Assembly: GCA_037957365.1 (NCBI GenBank)
Contig: JARHVA010000122.1
Span: 3,979,001 to 4,043,000, forward strand
Length of the DNA: 64,000 nt
Origin: Torreya grandis
Taxonomy: Eukaryota; Streptophyta; Pinopsida; Cupressales; Taxaceae
Direction of reading: 5' to 3'
Under the pieces are notes generated by a model. The model made no database searches and was not told the DNA's origin. It saw only the letters and a program-made list of their open reading frames with translations. Shown piece by piece: positions 19,799 through 33,469 of this stretch. Within the stretch, counting starts at the first letter, position 1. Every line of letters starts with the position of its first letter. The position numbers were made by a program, and so were the translations under genes.

Positions 19799-22700
19799 AT
19801 GAAGGCCCTAAGAACTAACCCATTATCTATGATACATAAGAAAGAGGAGGTACTTGGTGGAGATACGATCTTCATTAGAGAAATGACACTAGAGGAGCAA
19901 GATCAGTATATGGAAAAGTAAGAATCAAGTATGGTGCGATAAGCTAAGAAGACTCAATTATCTCTACCCCTACCTCTAATGATTGAGAAAATGTAGTATC
20001 CTAAGTTTTTGTTGTTCATGGATACCTAGGTCTCCAAGGTGCCCTATTACATGATCTTTAATTATAACCATTGTCAACCTAGAAATAAGGTTAAACTATA
20101 GAATGAATATAGAATCGATTTCTAGAACACTAAGAACTAGTTGGTGTACAATCTAAAAATATTCAATAAGTTGGATGTTGTAGGGTTGTTCTAGATTTTA
20201 ACCTCCCTTATTTCTGAAAACCCATAAAGGTGATCAAGTTCCTTCTGTCATGCATCCATAAAGACTATATCTATTTCATCGAGCGTAGTATGAAGATCAT
20301 GCCCAAAATAATAAGGTATCAGGACTATAATGCTCAGGTTTAGATGTGGTTGATGACCTAATAGACATCAAGGAGGTCTAAAAGACTACCATAGCACTTA
20401 TGTAATAAAATTAGGGCCACACCATGTATATAGAGAACCTACATGATCCTGCCTTTTAGGTTACAATGTAGATTATCATGACCAAGATTAGTGGGACTGA
20501 TCATTAGATGGAGGTTGATATGGTGCACCTCTATATCACCCACTAAATCATTCAATGCCTAAAATAAAATTAAGATATAAATTTTATTTAGAATATTATT
20601 GAAGATGTCAAGAAGACCCATTAAACACTAGGCTATAGGTTTCCATGGGGTGTATTTCTTCTTTTGATGGATTTTTAAGAAATTGGTGTACTAGACTACA
20701 CCTCAAGAGTATTGAAGTGTGTACACCTACCTAAGAATAGATCCATTTCCAAGTGATATGAGCATTCACATTCTTGGGACACATAACCCCCTACTATAAA
20801 ATAAAAATAAGATACTGGTTCGATGGCATGAAGGAGGCATTCAGGAACAAATGGTGAATTCTAAAGGATTTACCCCCTTAGCTACTAAGCAAACATATTT
20901 TTCAATGAAACAACACTTCTCTCTCATGGACACTAGGATGATCCCTTCTATATAAATTTATGCATGGATAAAGTTACCATATGCTTCTCAGCATAGTACT
21001 TCATCGAATCCATAAACTAGATCTTTGATGCACAACTCATTGCCTTGGAAGTCAAGAATATTGATTTGAAAATTCATACTCTTGAAAAATTATATGTTTA
21101 TCTAGGAAAGAAGGCATATAAAGAGAATAAGGAGACATACCTAATGGATATAAAGGTCAAGCAAATAATGGTGGGAGAATAAGTATATAAATTATTCTAT
21201 ATGTTGAGAACTAGAAAAGATCAAAAGGGTGGGAAACCTAGATAAAATCTCCCACTAGTACCTCTAATGAATAAGAAGTAGGCTAAGAATGATGCCAATA
21301 TAAGTGGTCAGTAGGCACCATAAATGTAGTAGAAGACTGCTTAGGCACCATGACCTAACCCCTCACTAGATAGACATTCACCTCCATGACCATCTCCACT
21401 ATGCCCATCTCCACCATGGCCATCTCCACCTCACCCTTCTCCATCATGTCCTTCACCTCCCTAACCTTCTCCACATAAATCCTAACCTATGTAAGTCCCT
21501 CCACCTCCACCTTCTCTTCCATACATTCCTCCAACTCCACTATCACCCCCTAAAATAACTCCAAAGTCATCTCCCCTAATACTTTATACTTTAGGAGCTT
21601 CATATAAGTAGGTTGTAGAATAAACACCCACATAGGAAATATCAATTGTATAGGTGAAATCATCAAAATATGAATCTGAGGAGACACCCTTCTTGATGTG
21701 GAAGGAGGAGACCACATTTGATGACTTATTAATTGATGTTGAGAAACTATATGGCAAAAAGGGGGTTAGCGAGGAAGAAGAAATGGTCAAGATGGCCATT
21801 GGTAACACTGACGTAGAATTCAAGGTCTTGGAATGTGACCTAAATAAAGTAAAAGAGCCAGACATGTCTGTAAAATAACCTAGTATTGATGCATCTACAA
21901 ATATGTGTAACTGGTATCAAGTGGGTATCCCTGATAAGAAATTTTACCTATCGCCACACTTCATTCTTTGTGATGTGACTCTAGAAATAAGAAAATAAGT
22001 TTCCTTTTTATTGGACATGTATAATGAGGAGTGTACCTTTGAGCTTCCCCAAGATATCCTCTCTTTAGGACTTGATGCTCCTACACTTCCAAAACCATTA
22101 TGGGTGGATCCCCAAAAGATCACCCCTCTATAAACAATCATAACATTTTTAAATATGTCCTTGGAGGTTATACACAAAAACATTTTATTCAATTCTACTG
22201 CATGAAGTGTAGAAAAGAAACATACCTAGGTGGTGGGTATGTATAATAATGAAGTTTCCACCAAAAAGGTGATCATTGAGGAAGTGGTTGCTCTAAAGCA
22301 ACATATCAAAGAGGCCACAAAAGAAAGAGTTAGAACATTAAATATCTACAAGATAATTTTGGAATAGGAGCCAACATTAATTGATGACATACCTCTCGAT
22401 AGGGATACCATAGGAAAATTAGAAACCTTGGCGTACCTCTTGTTAAAGTATTGCAAGGATCAACCTACACTAAAAAATGAGGGACTAAAGCTAGTGAATT
22501 AATTCACTGAGGTAGTATAAGCTTACAAGCATACCTTGGAAATAGTTGGGAAAGCCATCCCCATTTTTGATGGAATTTGTGAATGACTGGTGCGACCTAA
22601 TAAGATTTCAGAGGCTCAACTCCAAGTAGAAGAAGCTCAAAGGCTGTAGATGGCTGATTTTTCACTCCTAATAAAATATCACACTGAATGAGCCAAAACA

Positions 22701-23036
22701 TTCAAATATGTGGAGATGATGGAGGAAATAACCAACAAACACCATCAAAAATTGAATGTAAGTTTTATATCCCTCTGAATATAGGTTGTCAAAAAAGTCT
22801 CAACACTTGAAGACATTCAAAAGGATGTCATTGCATCCCTGGATGAATTAGTTAAGAAGGTCAATGAGATATCTAGCCAACTCGAGGAGATGAAGAATTC
22901 CAAGGAGGCTGTAGACAAAATAACTACCAAGCTAATCAATGTATTATCATATTAGGATAATGCAAAGAAGCAAATTAAGCAAATAAGGCCTAAATTTTTG
23001 GCAGAGACTACCAGTGAGACTTAGTCTAGGATGGAC
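19799..23036 (+). pseudogene. Long decayed frame, unknown coiled-coil-rich protein
   Basis: I do not recognise this protein. From ATG 19799 it reads MKALRTNPLSMIHKKEEVLG, then MTLEEQDQYMEK and YPKFLLFMDT. After frame changes near 20220 and 20880 it continues in one phase (codons starting at multiples of 3) from about 20883 to 23036: FDAQLIALEVKNIDLKIHTL, a Gln-then-Pro/Ser-rich hinge near 21280-21580 (PSPPWPSPPHPSPS), an acidic segment (FDDLLIDVEKLYGKKG), and helical heptad-like segments such as EEVVALKQHIKEATKERVR and LDELVKKVNEISSQLEEM. Stops are mainly TAG at glutamine-like sites. No gag knuckle, DSG, RT or integrase motif is seen. It may be the sole ORF of a nonautonomous LTR element or an accessory ORF. 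Confidence 0.55.
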
Positions 23037-23057
23037 TAAGAGTGTAGTGTGGGGTGA

Positions 23058-24022
23058 TGTTGGACCCAAATTTTGGCTAAGTATTTATCCATTTTGGTAT
23101 GGGACTAACTCAGTGTGGAAGGACCATAATGTAAAAAGTATATGGTATAGAACTTAATGGGCATAAAAGCATCATGGCATGAAACTTATAGGGCACGAGA
23201 GGATAATGGCACAAAATCACTATCATATGAGGAACTTGAGAGCATAAGACTTGAAGAAATAGTGAAAGACATGGGAAACACATGAGAAGTGGGAAAGGTT
23301 AAGGAGTGATTCATATGGGCCATCTAGACCTTATCCATCAGAACTTATACACTGGATCATAAGAAGATGAAGATATGGTAGCAAGGATATAACATAGAGT
23401 GAGTATATAGGGGGTGTAAAGGCCTAAATCTTTAGGAGAATTCATTGACAAAGTGCCATAACTCTCAGTCTATTGAGATTTTTATCATCATTTAATCTAG
23501 TAATTAATATTGTAAATAATTAGTCAGGGATAAACAAGTATAAATACCCCTATTGTAAAGCCCTAGAATGATGTAATTTTGGCTTACTAATTCTTACGCT
23601 TAATATATGAGTTGTGGATTTATAATTATTTATGTATTCATGTTCAGTTAAATGGATGAGTTGTGTATCTATGTTAGGTTGAGTTGAGAAATTTATTAGT
23701 TGAGAATATGAAATTTTCCCAATTCTTGTTTTCTTTATAAATAACTAACTATGCAATGAAGTGGCATTAGTCTGCATAGTTATCGTAACTAAGCTTACTA
23801 ATCTTAGAATCAAAGTAGTTTATCTATTATTTCATGTAGTATCCATTTAATTAAATAATCAAATGAAGGATATGACTAAGTATATATTTCTTCACAACAT
23901 AGTTTATGGGAACCATTCTTTAGCTGCACACTTTAGGTGAGTGCACAAGACCACAATCTTGTGTGAAAGGCCCAGTGTGTTAGCTCATTGGGCTAGAATT
24001 TAGTGTCAAGGATATATTAACA
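23058..24022 (+). repeat. Putative LTR, TGTTGG..TTAACA
   Basis: A 965-bp noncoding block with TG..CA ends and short inverted termini (TGTT/AACA). It is preceded by a G-rich tract (GTGTGGGGTGA) and followed directly by in-frame gypsy gag sequence, as expected for an insertion into a gag. I could not match it to the 5' LTR-like region before 19675, so its assignment to the unknown-frame element is tentative. Confidence 0.35.
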
Positions 24023-24518
24023 ATAATAAACCCAAAAATGGGTGAGGTTGAGGTTGAGGACATATAGGTGGATTCTTTCTAGCACAAACTTGTTATAAGT
24101 GTGGTTCCCTTAAACACTACTAATGAGATTATCTAGTCTATCCTATGTGTGCCTTATGTAAAAATGAGCACCATCTAGAGTACTACCCTAACTTGTATAC
24201 AACCATTATAAAATAAATAAATTATAAGGGTTATATTATGACAATACTGAAAAAACACACTATAGACCATGCCTTATCACTCTAATGGGCCCTAAAGTTA
24301 ATATTACAACACATAGTGGTGAACAGTCCTAGTCTATGTCCACTCCATCTATTGATAAAGTTCATTGTAAAGAGCCTCATGCTAATCGATATCATGATGC
24401 TAATCAATAGAAGAAGGTGATTCAAAATACTATAAACTTGGTAAGATAATTTTAAGGGGATATCCAATTCTTTAAAGATCATGATGCTACTCAACATGCC
24501 AATATGTAGAAAGCCACA
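24023..24518 (+). pseudogene. Gypsy Gag fragment with double zinc knuckle
   Basis: Homologous to G2 Gag part 2: a Gly-rich linker now carrying TGA stops where Arg (CGA) is expected, then CYKCGSLKHY and CALCKNEHHLEYYPNL (knuckles missing some Cys), then KVNITTHSGEQS, paralleling QLNITMHSGGQ of G2. The fragment is bounded on the left by the putative LTR and on the right by LTR A1, so it is a remnant of an older G2-type element split by insertions. Confidence 0.7.
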
Positions 24519-25050
24519 TGTTTCAATATTTTTTTGTGTTTATTTTATTTTTCTTAAAAAAATAAGTAAAAAACTAAAATAAGGGTATGGTTTATAATAA
24601 CCTAGATTTAGTTGTACATTCTTTATCTAGTCGATGTAGAAAAATCCTCTTTGGCTTGGGAGGATGACCTACAATAAGAAAGAAGCTAGAAAATGGTTGA
24701 TTAGTAAGATAGATGGGTGGATTGCATAGTGAATGCTAGGTCTAAGAAGTACTACACTTATTTGGGGGTTATCAATCTACTATTTAAACAAGTTAATTTC
24801 TAGAAAATGAAAATATATGCTTTCATGAAGTAATAGAAAGTACTAAAACTGAATGAAATAAATGACTGAATAAAAATGGGTGATTTTATCAAAATTGTAA
24901 TAACTTATTAAAAACTAATGCTCAAATGTTAAAACTTGATTCAAAAAATAGTTTGAGTCTTTGTGAAATGACATAAATAAAAAAATAGAATTTGGATGAA
25001 GATTGATATGTGGAATTAGCTTGTTATTTTTATGAAAATAAATCACATAG

Positions 25051-25150
25051 TGATTGATATCGATCACTATGCAACTAATACTAGTTAAGGTAACTGATTC
25101 TAGTCAAGGTATGACCAATGCTGGTCAAAGGTGACTGATATTGGTTCTTA
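25051..25150. repeat. Near-palindrome array, distal array of LTR A1
   Basis: Five units spaced about 20 bp: TGATTGATATCGATCA (25051), then units near 25072, 25092, 25112 (TGACCAATGCTGGTCA) and 25132 (TGACTGATATTGGTTC). Confidence 0.8.
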
Positions 25151-25679
25151 TAAATTCTAGTTTTGAGTAAAATGGATGTTAGATTGGTTTACAAGTAGGA
25201 TTTATGGGTTGTTTTTAGATTATATGTTGGTCATGATAGCAGAACAAATTTTTAAAAGTATGAAACTCAAGGGTTTGGCACTCAAGTGACTAGGGATGGT
25301 CTGTGGGTGTTTTGGTGGAAAATAGAGTGTTTGGAGTTACAAAAATCTAATACAAGGGGGGATATGGAGAGATGGGAAATGGATACAAGCAGTAAAACTA
25401 CTAAAAAATAATAACTAAACTTGATATAAATGCAAGATACTTAGATTTTGGATTTTTTTAGCCTAGAGAAGTCTTCAGGTTGGATGTAAATTAATTTAGA
25501 ACCTAAAATAATAAGGATAAAGTAATGGTGCTTGAGCTCTTCATAGTGAGTTGTTGAGGCACTTTCTTGTCTCTAGTTTCATTTGCTAGTTCACATGGAA
25601 GTTTGGATTTGATCAAGAGTTAAGATTCTCATTCAAAAAATTTAACCTTCTGAGGAAGGGTCTTTGGGTTACCTTAAGT

Positions 25680-25740
25680 AATCGATGTTGATCCTGGTCA
25701 ATAGGCATCAATCAAGGGGTTACAAACATTGGTTAGGGGA
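25680..25740. repeat. Near-palindrome array, proximal array of LTR A1
   Basis: Three degenerate units about 20 bp apart (ATCGATGTTGATC near 25681, CAATAGGCATCAATC near 25699, ACAAACATTGGTT near 25722). Confidence 0.55.
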
Positions 25741-26089
25741 GTAGTAAAACTTACTAAAATTAGCTATTTGCACTTAATATTAGTTATTAAGACTAATGGA
25801 AATGGTTTAAGGTTATTTGAAGAAACATTGGTTTTCATAAGAAATAAGTTTAGGAGGTTAGGGCATTAAATACCTAGGTGGGAAATAGTCCTAAGGCTAA
25901 GTATTTATCATTTAGAGATGATTTTAGGTGGGGATGTGTAAATAGGCTTATTGAAAATAATTAACTAATTAAATTATCCAAATGGGGTAAATGGGTGTGT
26001 AAAAGGGCTTTTAATAAATATCCTAACCCAAGGGGGCCAAGGGGGCCAAGGGGGTGTTTTACGATTAGATGTGGTTTCTAGTGTCTACA

Positions 26090-26104
26090 TTTTGTCCCTT
26101 TGTG
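26090..26104 (-). other. Polypurine tract before LTR A1
   Basis: Minus-strand CACAAAGGGACAAAA directly precedes TGTAGACAC. It resembles the T2 tract (ACAAAAATGGGAAAA) before its 3' LTR. Confidence 0.55.
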
Positions 26105-26109
26105 TTATG

Positions 26110-27154
<1,045 letters not shown>

Positions 27155-27677
27155 TGATCTAGGCAACAATTTAGGTGACAATTCAGGTGATGGGTCCACC
27201 CCAATTGATGACAGAATTTTTGGGAACCATAGCTTTTGCACTGTAGCTCCAATTGACTCACCATTTGAATTTTTGGAAATATAATAATGAGGATAAATTG
27301 GTGACATGGCATCAATATTTTCTCAATGAATTTTGACCCTTGAAAACCCAATGGAAGTGCCCCAAAGTTGAATTTTAGTAGTGCAATTTAAAAATAGTAA
27401 TTCCTCAAATTCTGTATTATTGTAAATCATAGAAGTCAAACCAATTCATCTCCCTCAAGATTGGTGACCTTTCACATCCTCTCCCCACATTCAAAACATG
27501 TATAAATCAAGATGTAGCCTGAAATGGAAATTAGACATCTCTTCTCAGAGATAGGCATATGTTTGGGTCTACAAATTTGATCAATAAAACATCTCTTTTC
27601 AAAGATATCATTATTTGAATTATGTTTTTCTTATTTCTTGAATTATATTTCAACCAAATATTTTGATTTTTTGATCA
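27155..27677 (+). repeat. Array LTR 1
   Basis: TGATCTAGGCAACAATTTAG to TTGATCA, followed 1 bp later by TGGTATCAAAGTGG. It contains the conserved CATCTCTTTTCAGAGAT-like short palindrome (here with an A for G) and the GTATAAATCA block of the other copies. Confidence 0.8.
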
Positions 27678-28765
27678 ATGGTATCAAAGTGGTTTGTATT
27701 TAGAGTGTATGATCCTAAGGAAGAGGTTATATTACAGGAAGATTAGGTTGAAAATAGAGATTTAGTGTAGATGATATTAGCCTTGAGGCAGAAAAGTGAC
27801 AAAGAAGGTCAAACACAAGGCCAAAATTGGAAGAAAAAGGAAGGAAAGACTAGAAATGGGTGTGATTATCACAAATCTAGAACTCAATCCAAAGAATAAT
27901 GTCTATCCATCAAGTCCCTATTTTCTGAGTCATAATCCTCAACATCCACTACTCTAACTGATACAGACCCTGCAGTCGAAGAGGTTGAATAAGAGATTAT
28001 AGATGTTGAGCCCGAAGCCATTGTTACTTCATCACAGACCCATGAAGAGAGGCTAGACAATAAGGAAAGGTTGTTTCACTCTAAATTATGGGTGAAAGTT
28101 AAGCCTCTACATTTCATTCTTAATAGTGGAAGTCAAAAGAATTTAATCTCTACTAATATTCTAAAAAGCTTAAATCTATCCATGAAGCCTCACACAAATC
28201 CATACAGTATTGGATGGTTGAGCTCAGGGAGAAACCTCTATGTCACCCACCAATGTCTTCTCTCATATACAATAAAACCTTTCCAAGATGAGGTCTTATA
28301 TGATGTGGTCAATCTAGATGTTTATGATGTACTCTTTGGTCAACCATTTATGTATGATTGACATGGCATCTATGAATCAAGAAATAAAAGGATTAATCTT
28401 ACTCTTGGAACATGGTGCTATAGGGTACTAGAGGCACCACCTTCTACATCTATCTCTCTAGTTAGTGCTAAGAAATTTATTCTCATGGTGGTCAATACAC
28501 AAGAATCCAAAAGGGCTGATGTTGTAACTTTGACTACACAAACAACACAACAACAACAAAAAATAGATACCAAGCTGAAGAAGTTCATGGACTTACATCC
28601 ATAGACTGATGGTCAGATAGAAATGGTGAACAATTGAGCCGTACATAGTTCCATAAATCACAGTCCATTCCAAGTATGGATCAAGAATCAAATCAAAGTA
28701 AAACTACCACACTTGATGACAAATCTTGATGCAATGGAGACCATTACTTCTCAAAGAGGGAGGAA
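27678..28765 (+). pseudogene. Array internal region 1 (gag mostly deleted)
   Basis: After the primer site the sequence jumps from GAAAATAGAG to the ATTTAGTGTAGATGATATT region and then to AAAGTGACAAAGAAGG, so most of Gag is missing compared with units 2 and 3. The protease remains (LHFILNSGSQKNLIS, where the catalytic Asp is Asn), then VYDVLFGQPFMYD. It ends with an integrase scrap, HP-TDGQIEMVNN, and the ESLES terminus inside the next LTR. Confidence 0.8.
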
Positions 28766-29289
28766 TTATTTGGGCAATAATTTAGGTGACGGGTCCACTC
28801 CAATTGATGATAAAACTTCTAGGACCCATAAATTTTGCACCATATCTCTAATTGACTCACCGTTTGAATCATTGGAAAGCTAAGAATGAGGAGAATGTGG
28901 TGAGATGGCATTAATATTTTTTGGATGAATTTTGACCCCCAAAAACGTAATGGAAGTGCTCCAAATTTCAATTTTAGTAGTGCAGTCTAAAAATAGTTTC
29001 CAAAAATAGTAATTCCTCAACATATATATTGTTGTAAATCATGGAAGTCAAACCAATTCATGTCCCTTGAGATTGGTGACCTTCCACATCCTCCCCCCAC
29101 CTTAAAAACATGTATAAATCAAGATATAACTCAAAATGGAAATCAGACATCTCTTCTTAGAGATAGGCATATGTTTGGGTTTGCAAATTTGATCAATCAA
29201 ACATCTCTTTTTAGAGATAACATTATTTGAATTGTGTTTTTCTTGTTTCTTGAATTATCTTTCAACCAAAGCTTTTGAGTTTTGGATTA
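28766..29289 (+). repeat. Array LTR 2
   Basis: It starts TTATTTGGGCAATAATTTAG (TG decayed to TT), preceded by the purine tract AAAGAGGGAGGAA. It ends GTTTTGGATTA and is followed by TGGTATCAGAGTG, the best-preserved primer site of the array. Confidence 0.8.
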
Positions 29290-31109
29290 GTGGTATCAGA
29301 GTGATTTGTATTTAGAGTGTATGATCCTAAGGATGAGGTTAGATTAAAGGAATCTTGGGTAGAAAATAGAACCAATAGACTATCCACCTATCAGCTCCAA
29401 ATGACTTCAAATGGCAGACAACACTGAGACATCTAATCCTTTCAAGGAAATGGTGAATGAAGCCCTCTAATAGCAACAAGCATAGATGATACAATAATTC
29501 TCTCAAATTCTCCAATAAATCTAAATGGGAAATTCTATCTCCTCATCTGCACCTCCACATCCTTTCAGTGCCCCAACACCCTTCAAGGTTTAGGTGAATT
29601 TTGATATCCCTACATTTGAAGGCAAAATCAATGTTGATGCAGTAGAAAATTGGTTGGATCAATTGTCATCTTATTTTTCTATAAATAAATTCATTAATAA
29701 AGTGAATATCACCTTTGCTCTTTTGAAAGCACAATTACCTATCAAAAATTGGTGGGAAGTGTACAAAAATAGATTCAGTGTAATGATATTGGCCTTGAGG
29801 TGGAAATTACCTGGGATGATTTCATAGAAGCTGTAAAGGAAGAATACTACCCCATTGGAGCATATGATGATATTTATATAAAGTGGAAGCAACTTTGCCA
29901 AGGTAAGGAACAATTTGTTTAAGAGTGAACTGATATTTTTCATTCTTTATCTACATGATTGGACATTCAAGAAAGTGAGAAACATAAGGTTCTCAAATAT
30001 TGTGGTGGAGTACAATGCTACATACAGGGAGAAATGGAACTCTTCAATTTGGAAACCTTTGGTGAGGTGTACAAGTTTGTAGTAAAGATTGAGTAGAAAC
30101 ATGGAAGAATAAATATGAAGAGTCAACATTTAAAATGGAAAAGTGATAAATAAGGTCAAATATGAGGCCAAAATTGGAAGCAAAAGGAAGGAAAGACTAT
30201 GAAGTGGTGTGATTATCACAAATCTGAAACTCACTCCAAAAAAGAATGTTGAGCCATCAAGTCCCTACTTTCTGAGTCACAATCCTCAAAATCCAATACT
30301 CTACCTCATACAAACCCTACAATTAAAGAGGTTGAAGAAGAGATTATAGATGTTGAGCCTGAAGCCATTAGTATTTCATCACAGACCCATGAGGAGAGGT
30401 TAGATGATAAGGAAAGGTTATTTTACTCTAAATTATGGGTGAAAGGTAAGCCTCTACATTTCATTCTTGATAGTGGAATTCAAAAGAGTTTAATCTTTGT
30501 TAATGTTGTGAAAATCCTAAATATATCCATGAAGCCTCACCTAAAGCCATAAAGTATTGCATGGTTGAGCCCAAGAAGAAACCTTCGTGTCACCCACCAA
30601 TGTCTTCTCTCATATGCAATAAAACCTTTCCAAGATGAGGTCTTATGTGATGTGGTCAATCTAGATGTTTGTGATTAACTCTTTAGTTAGCCATTCATGT
30701 ATGATTGACATGGCATATATGAATCAAGAACTCAAAATATTACTCTCACTCTTGGAAGGTGCTATAGGGTAACAGAGGTACCACCTTCTACATTTGTCTC
30801 TCTAATTAGTTCCAATAAATTTGTTCTCATGGTGGTCAAGCTAAAAAAATCCAAAAGGGTTGATGTTGCATCCCTAACTACACAAACAACATAATAATAG
30901 AAGTAAATAGATACTAAGCTAAAGAATTTCATAGCCTTCCATCCATAGACTGATGATCAGATAGAAATGGTGAAAAATCAAGCCCTACATAGTTCCATAA
31001 ATCATGGTCCATTCCAAGTATGCATCAAGAATCAAATTGAAGTAAAACTACCACACTTGATGAAAAATATTGATGCAATGCAGACCATTTATTCTCAAGG
31101 AGGGAGGAA
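29290..31109 (+). pseudogene. Array internal region 2: Gag-protease, integrase scrap
   Basis: Gag begins MADNTETSNPFKEMVNEAL near 29413. The capsid segment VNFDIPTFEGKINVDAVENW at 29591-29650 and NKVNITFALLKAQLPIKNWW are well kept. A zinc motif follows: CDYHKSETHSKKEC (C-x2-H-x4-H-x4-C). Then come an acidic linker and protease LHFILDSGIQKSL (DSG kept), then HP-TDDQIEMVKNQALHSS, the integrase 'HPQTDGQ' region, with RT, RNase H and most of integrase missing before it. Stops are frequent. The open stretch at 30967-31239 runs into LTR 3. Confidence 0.85.
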
Positions 31110-31645
31110 TGATTTCGGAAATAATTCAAGTGATAATTTAGGTGATGGGTCCACCCCAATTGATGATGGAACTTTTGGGAGCCATAACTTTTGCACCATA
31201 GCTCAAATTGATTCATCATGTGAATCGTTGGAAAGCTAATAATGAGGAGAATGTGGTGAGATGGCATTGAGATTTGATTGATGAAGTTTTATCCCAAAAA
31301 ACCCAATGGAAGTGCCCCAAATTTTAATTTTAGTAGTGCAGTCCAAAAATAGTTTCTAAAAATAGTAATTCCTCAAATTTTGTATTGTTGTAAATCGTGA
31401 AAGTTAAACCAATTCATCTCCCTTGCAATTGGTGACCTTATAAATCCTCCCCCCACCTTCAAAACATTTATAAATCAAGATGTAACATAAAATGGAAATT
31501 AGACATCTCTTCTTAGAGATAGGCATATGTTTGCGTCTGCAAATTTGATCAATAAAACATCTCTTTTCAGAGATAGCATTATTTGAATTATGTTGTTCTT
31601 GTTTCTTGAATTATATTTAAACCAAAGATTTTGAGTTTTGGATTA
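31110..31645 (+). repeat. Array LTR 3
   Basis: TGATTTCGGAAATAATTC to GTTTTGGATTA, preceded by AAGGAGGGAGGAA and followed by the decayed primer site CGGTATCAAAG. At 536 bp it is slightly longer than the others because of an extra GATAATTTAGGTGAT segment near its start. Confidence 0.8.
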
Positions 31646-33469
31646 GCGGTATCAAAGTTATTTGTCTTTAGAGTTTATGATCCCAAGGATGAGTTTAGAT
31701 TACAAGAAGCTTGGGTGGAAAATAGAACCAACAAACTATCCACCTATTTGCTCCAAATGACTTTAAATGGTGGACAAAACTGAGACATCCGATCCTTTCA
31801 AGGAAATGGTTAATGAAGCCCTATAATCATAGTAAGTATATATTCTAAAATAATTCTCTCAAATTATCCAACAAATCTCAATGAGAAATTCTAGCTCCTC
31901 ATCTACACTTCCACATCCTTTCAGTGCCCCAATGCCCTTCAAGGTTTAGGTGAATTTTGATATCCCTACATTTGAAGGTAAAATCAATAATGATGTAGTA
32001 TAAAATTGGTTGGATCAATTATCATCTTATTTTTATATAAATAAATTCATCAATAAAGAGAAGATCACCTTCACTCTTTTGAAAGCATCATTGCTTGTCA
32101 AAAATTGGTGGAAAGTGTACAAAAAGAGATTCATTGCAGATGATATTGGCCTTGAGGTGGAACCTACCTAGGATGATTTCATAGAAGATGTAAAGGAAGA
32201 ATACTACCTCATTGGAGCATATGATGATCTGTATATAGAGTGGCAATAACTTTGCCATGGTAAGGAATAATCTATTCAAGATTACACTGATATTTTTCAT
32301 TCTCTATCTATGAGATTGGGCATTCAAGAAAGTGAGAAACACAATGTCATCAAATATCATGGTGGAATACAATGGTACACATAGGGAGAAATGGAAATCT
32401 TCAATTTGGAAACCATCGGTGAGGTGTATAAGTCCATAGTAAATATTGAAAAAAAGCATGGAAGAATGAATACAAAGAGTCAGCCTTCAAAATGGAAAAG
32501 TGACAAAGAAGGTCAAACATGAGGCAAAAATTGGAAGAAAAAGGAAGGAAATACTAGGAAGTGGTGTGATTATCACAAATCTAGAACTCACTCTAAAGAA
32601 TAATGTCGAGCCATCAAGTCCCTGCTTTTTGATTCACAATCCTCAACATCTACTGCACTACCTTATACAGAACCTAAAATCAAAGAGGTTGAAGAAGAGA
32701 TTATAGATGCTGAGCCTGAAGCCATTGTTGCTTCATCATAGACCCATGAGGAGAGGCTAGATGACAAGGAAAGGTTGTTTCACTCTAAATTATGGGTGAA
32801 AGGTAAGCCTCTAAATTTCATTCTTGATAGTGGAAGTCAAAAGAATTTAATCTCTGCTAATGTTGTGAAAAGCCTAGATCTATCCATGAAGCCTCACCCA
32901 AAGCCATACAGTATTGGATGGTTGAGCCCAAGGAAAAACCTCTGTTTCACCCACCAATGTCTTCTCTCATATGCAATAAAGCCTTTCCAAGATGAGGTCC
33001 TATGTGATGTGGTCAATCTAGATGTTTGTGATGTACTCTTTGGTTAGCCATTCATTTATGATCAACATGGCATATATGAATCAAGAAATTGAAGGATTAC
33101 TCTCACTCTTGGAACATGGCGCTATAGGGTACTAGAGGTACCACCTTTTACATCTATCTCTCTGATTAGTGCCAAGAAATTTATTCTCATGGTGGTCAAG
33201 CCACAAGAATCCAAAAGGGCTGATGTTACTATCCTGACTACACAAACAATATAACATTAGAATAAAATAGATACCAAGCTAAATAATTTCATGGCCTTCC
33301 ATCCATAGACTGATGGTCAGACATAAATGGTGAACAATCGAATCCTGCATAGTTCCATAAATCATAGTCCATTCCAAGTATGTATCAAGAATCAAATTGA
33401 AGTACAACTACCACACTTGATGACAAATATTGATGCAATGGGGACCATTGCTTCTCAAGTAGGGATGAA
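31646..33469 (+). pseudogene. Array internal region 3: Gag-protease, integrase scrap
   Basis: Collinear with unit 2 and of almost equal length. Capsid piece near 31950-32060, zinc motif CDYHKSRTHSKE (last Cys moved by a TAA) near 32560, protease LNFILDSGSQKNLISANVV at 32814-32870 (DSG kept), VCDVLFG, and the integrase scrap at 33300-33400 (HP-TDGQT, MVNNRILHSS). The shared absence of RT in all three units shows that the deletion predates the tandem amplification. Confidence 0.85.

Larger units (their letters stand above)
24519..26089 (-). repeat. LTR A1 (3' LTR, Tat-like)
   Basis: In element sense it begins TGTAGACACTAGAAACC and ends TATTGAAACA, closely paralleling the T2 5' LTR (TGTAGACACC..TTAGTGAAACA). 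A CCAAAGAGGA block near the 3' end is shared with T2 and A2. It is 1571 bp. A purine tract adjoins its start, marking it as a 3' LTR. Two near-palindrome arrays lie about 350 and 940 bp from its start. Confidence 0.65.
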
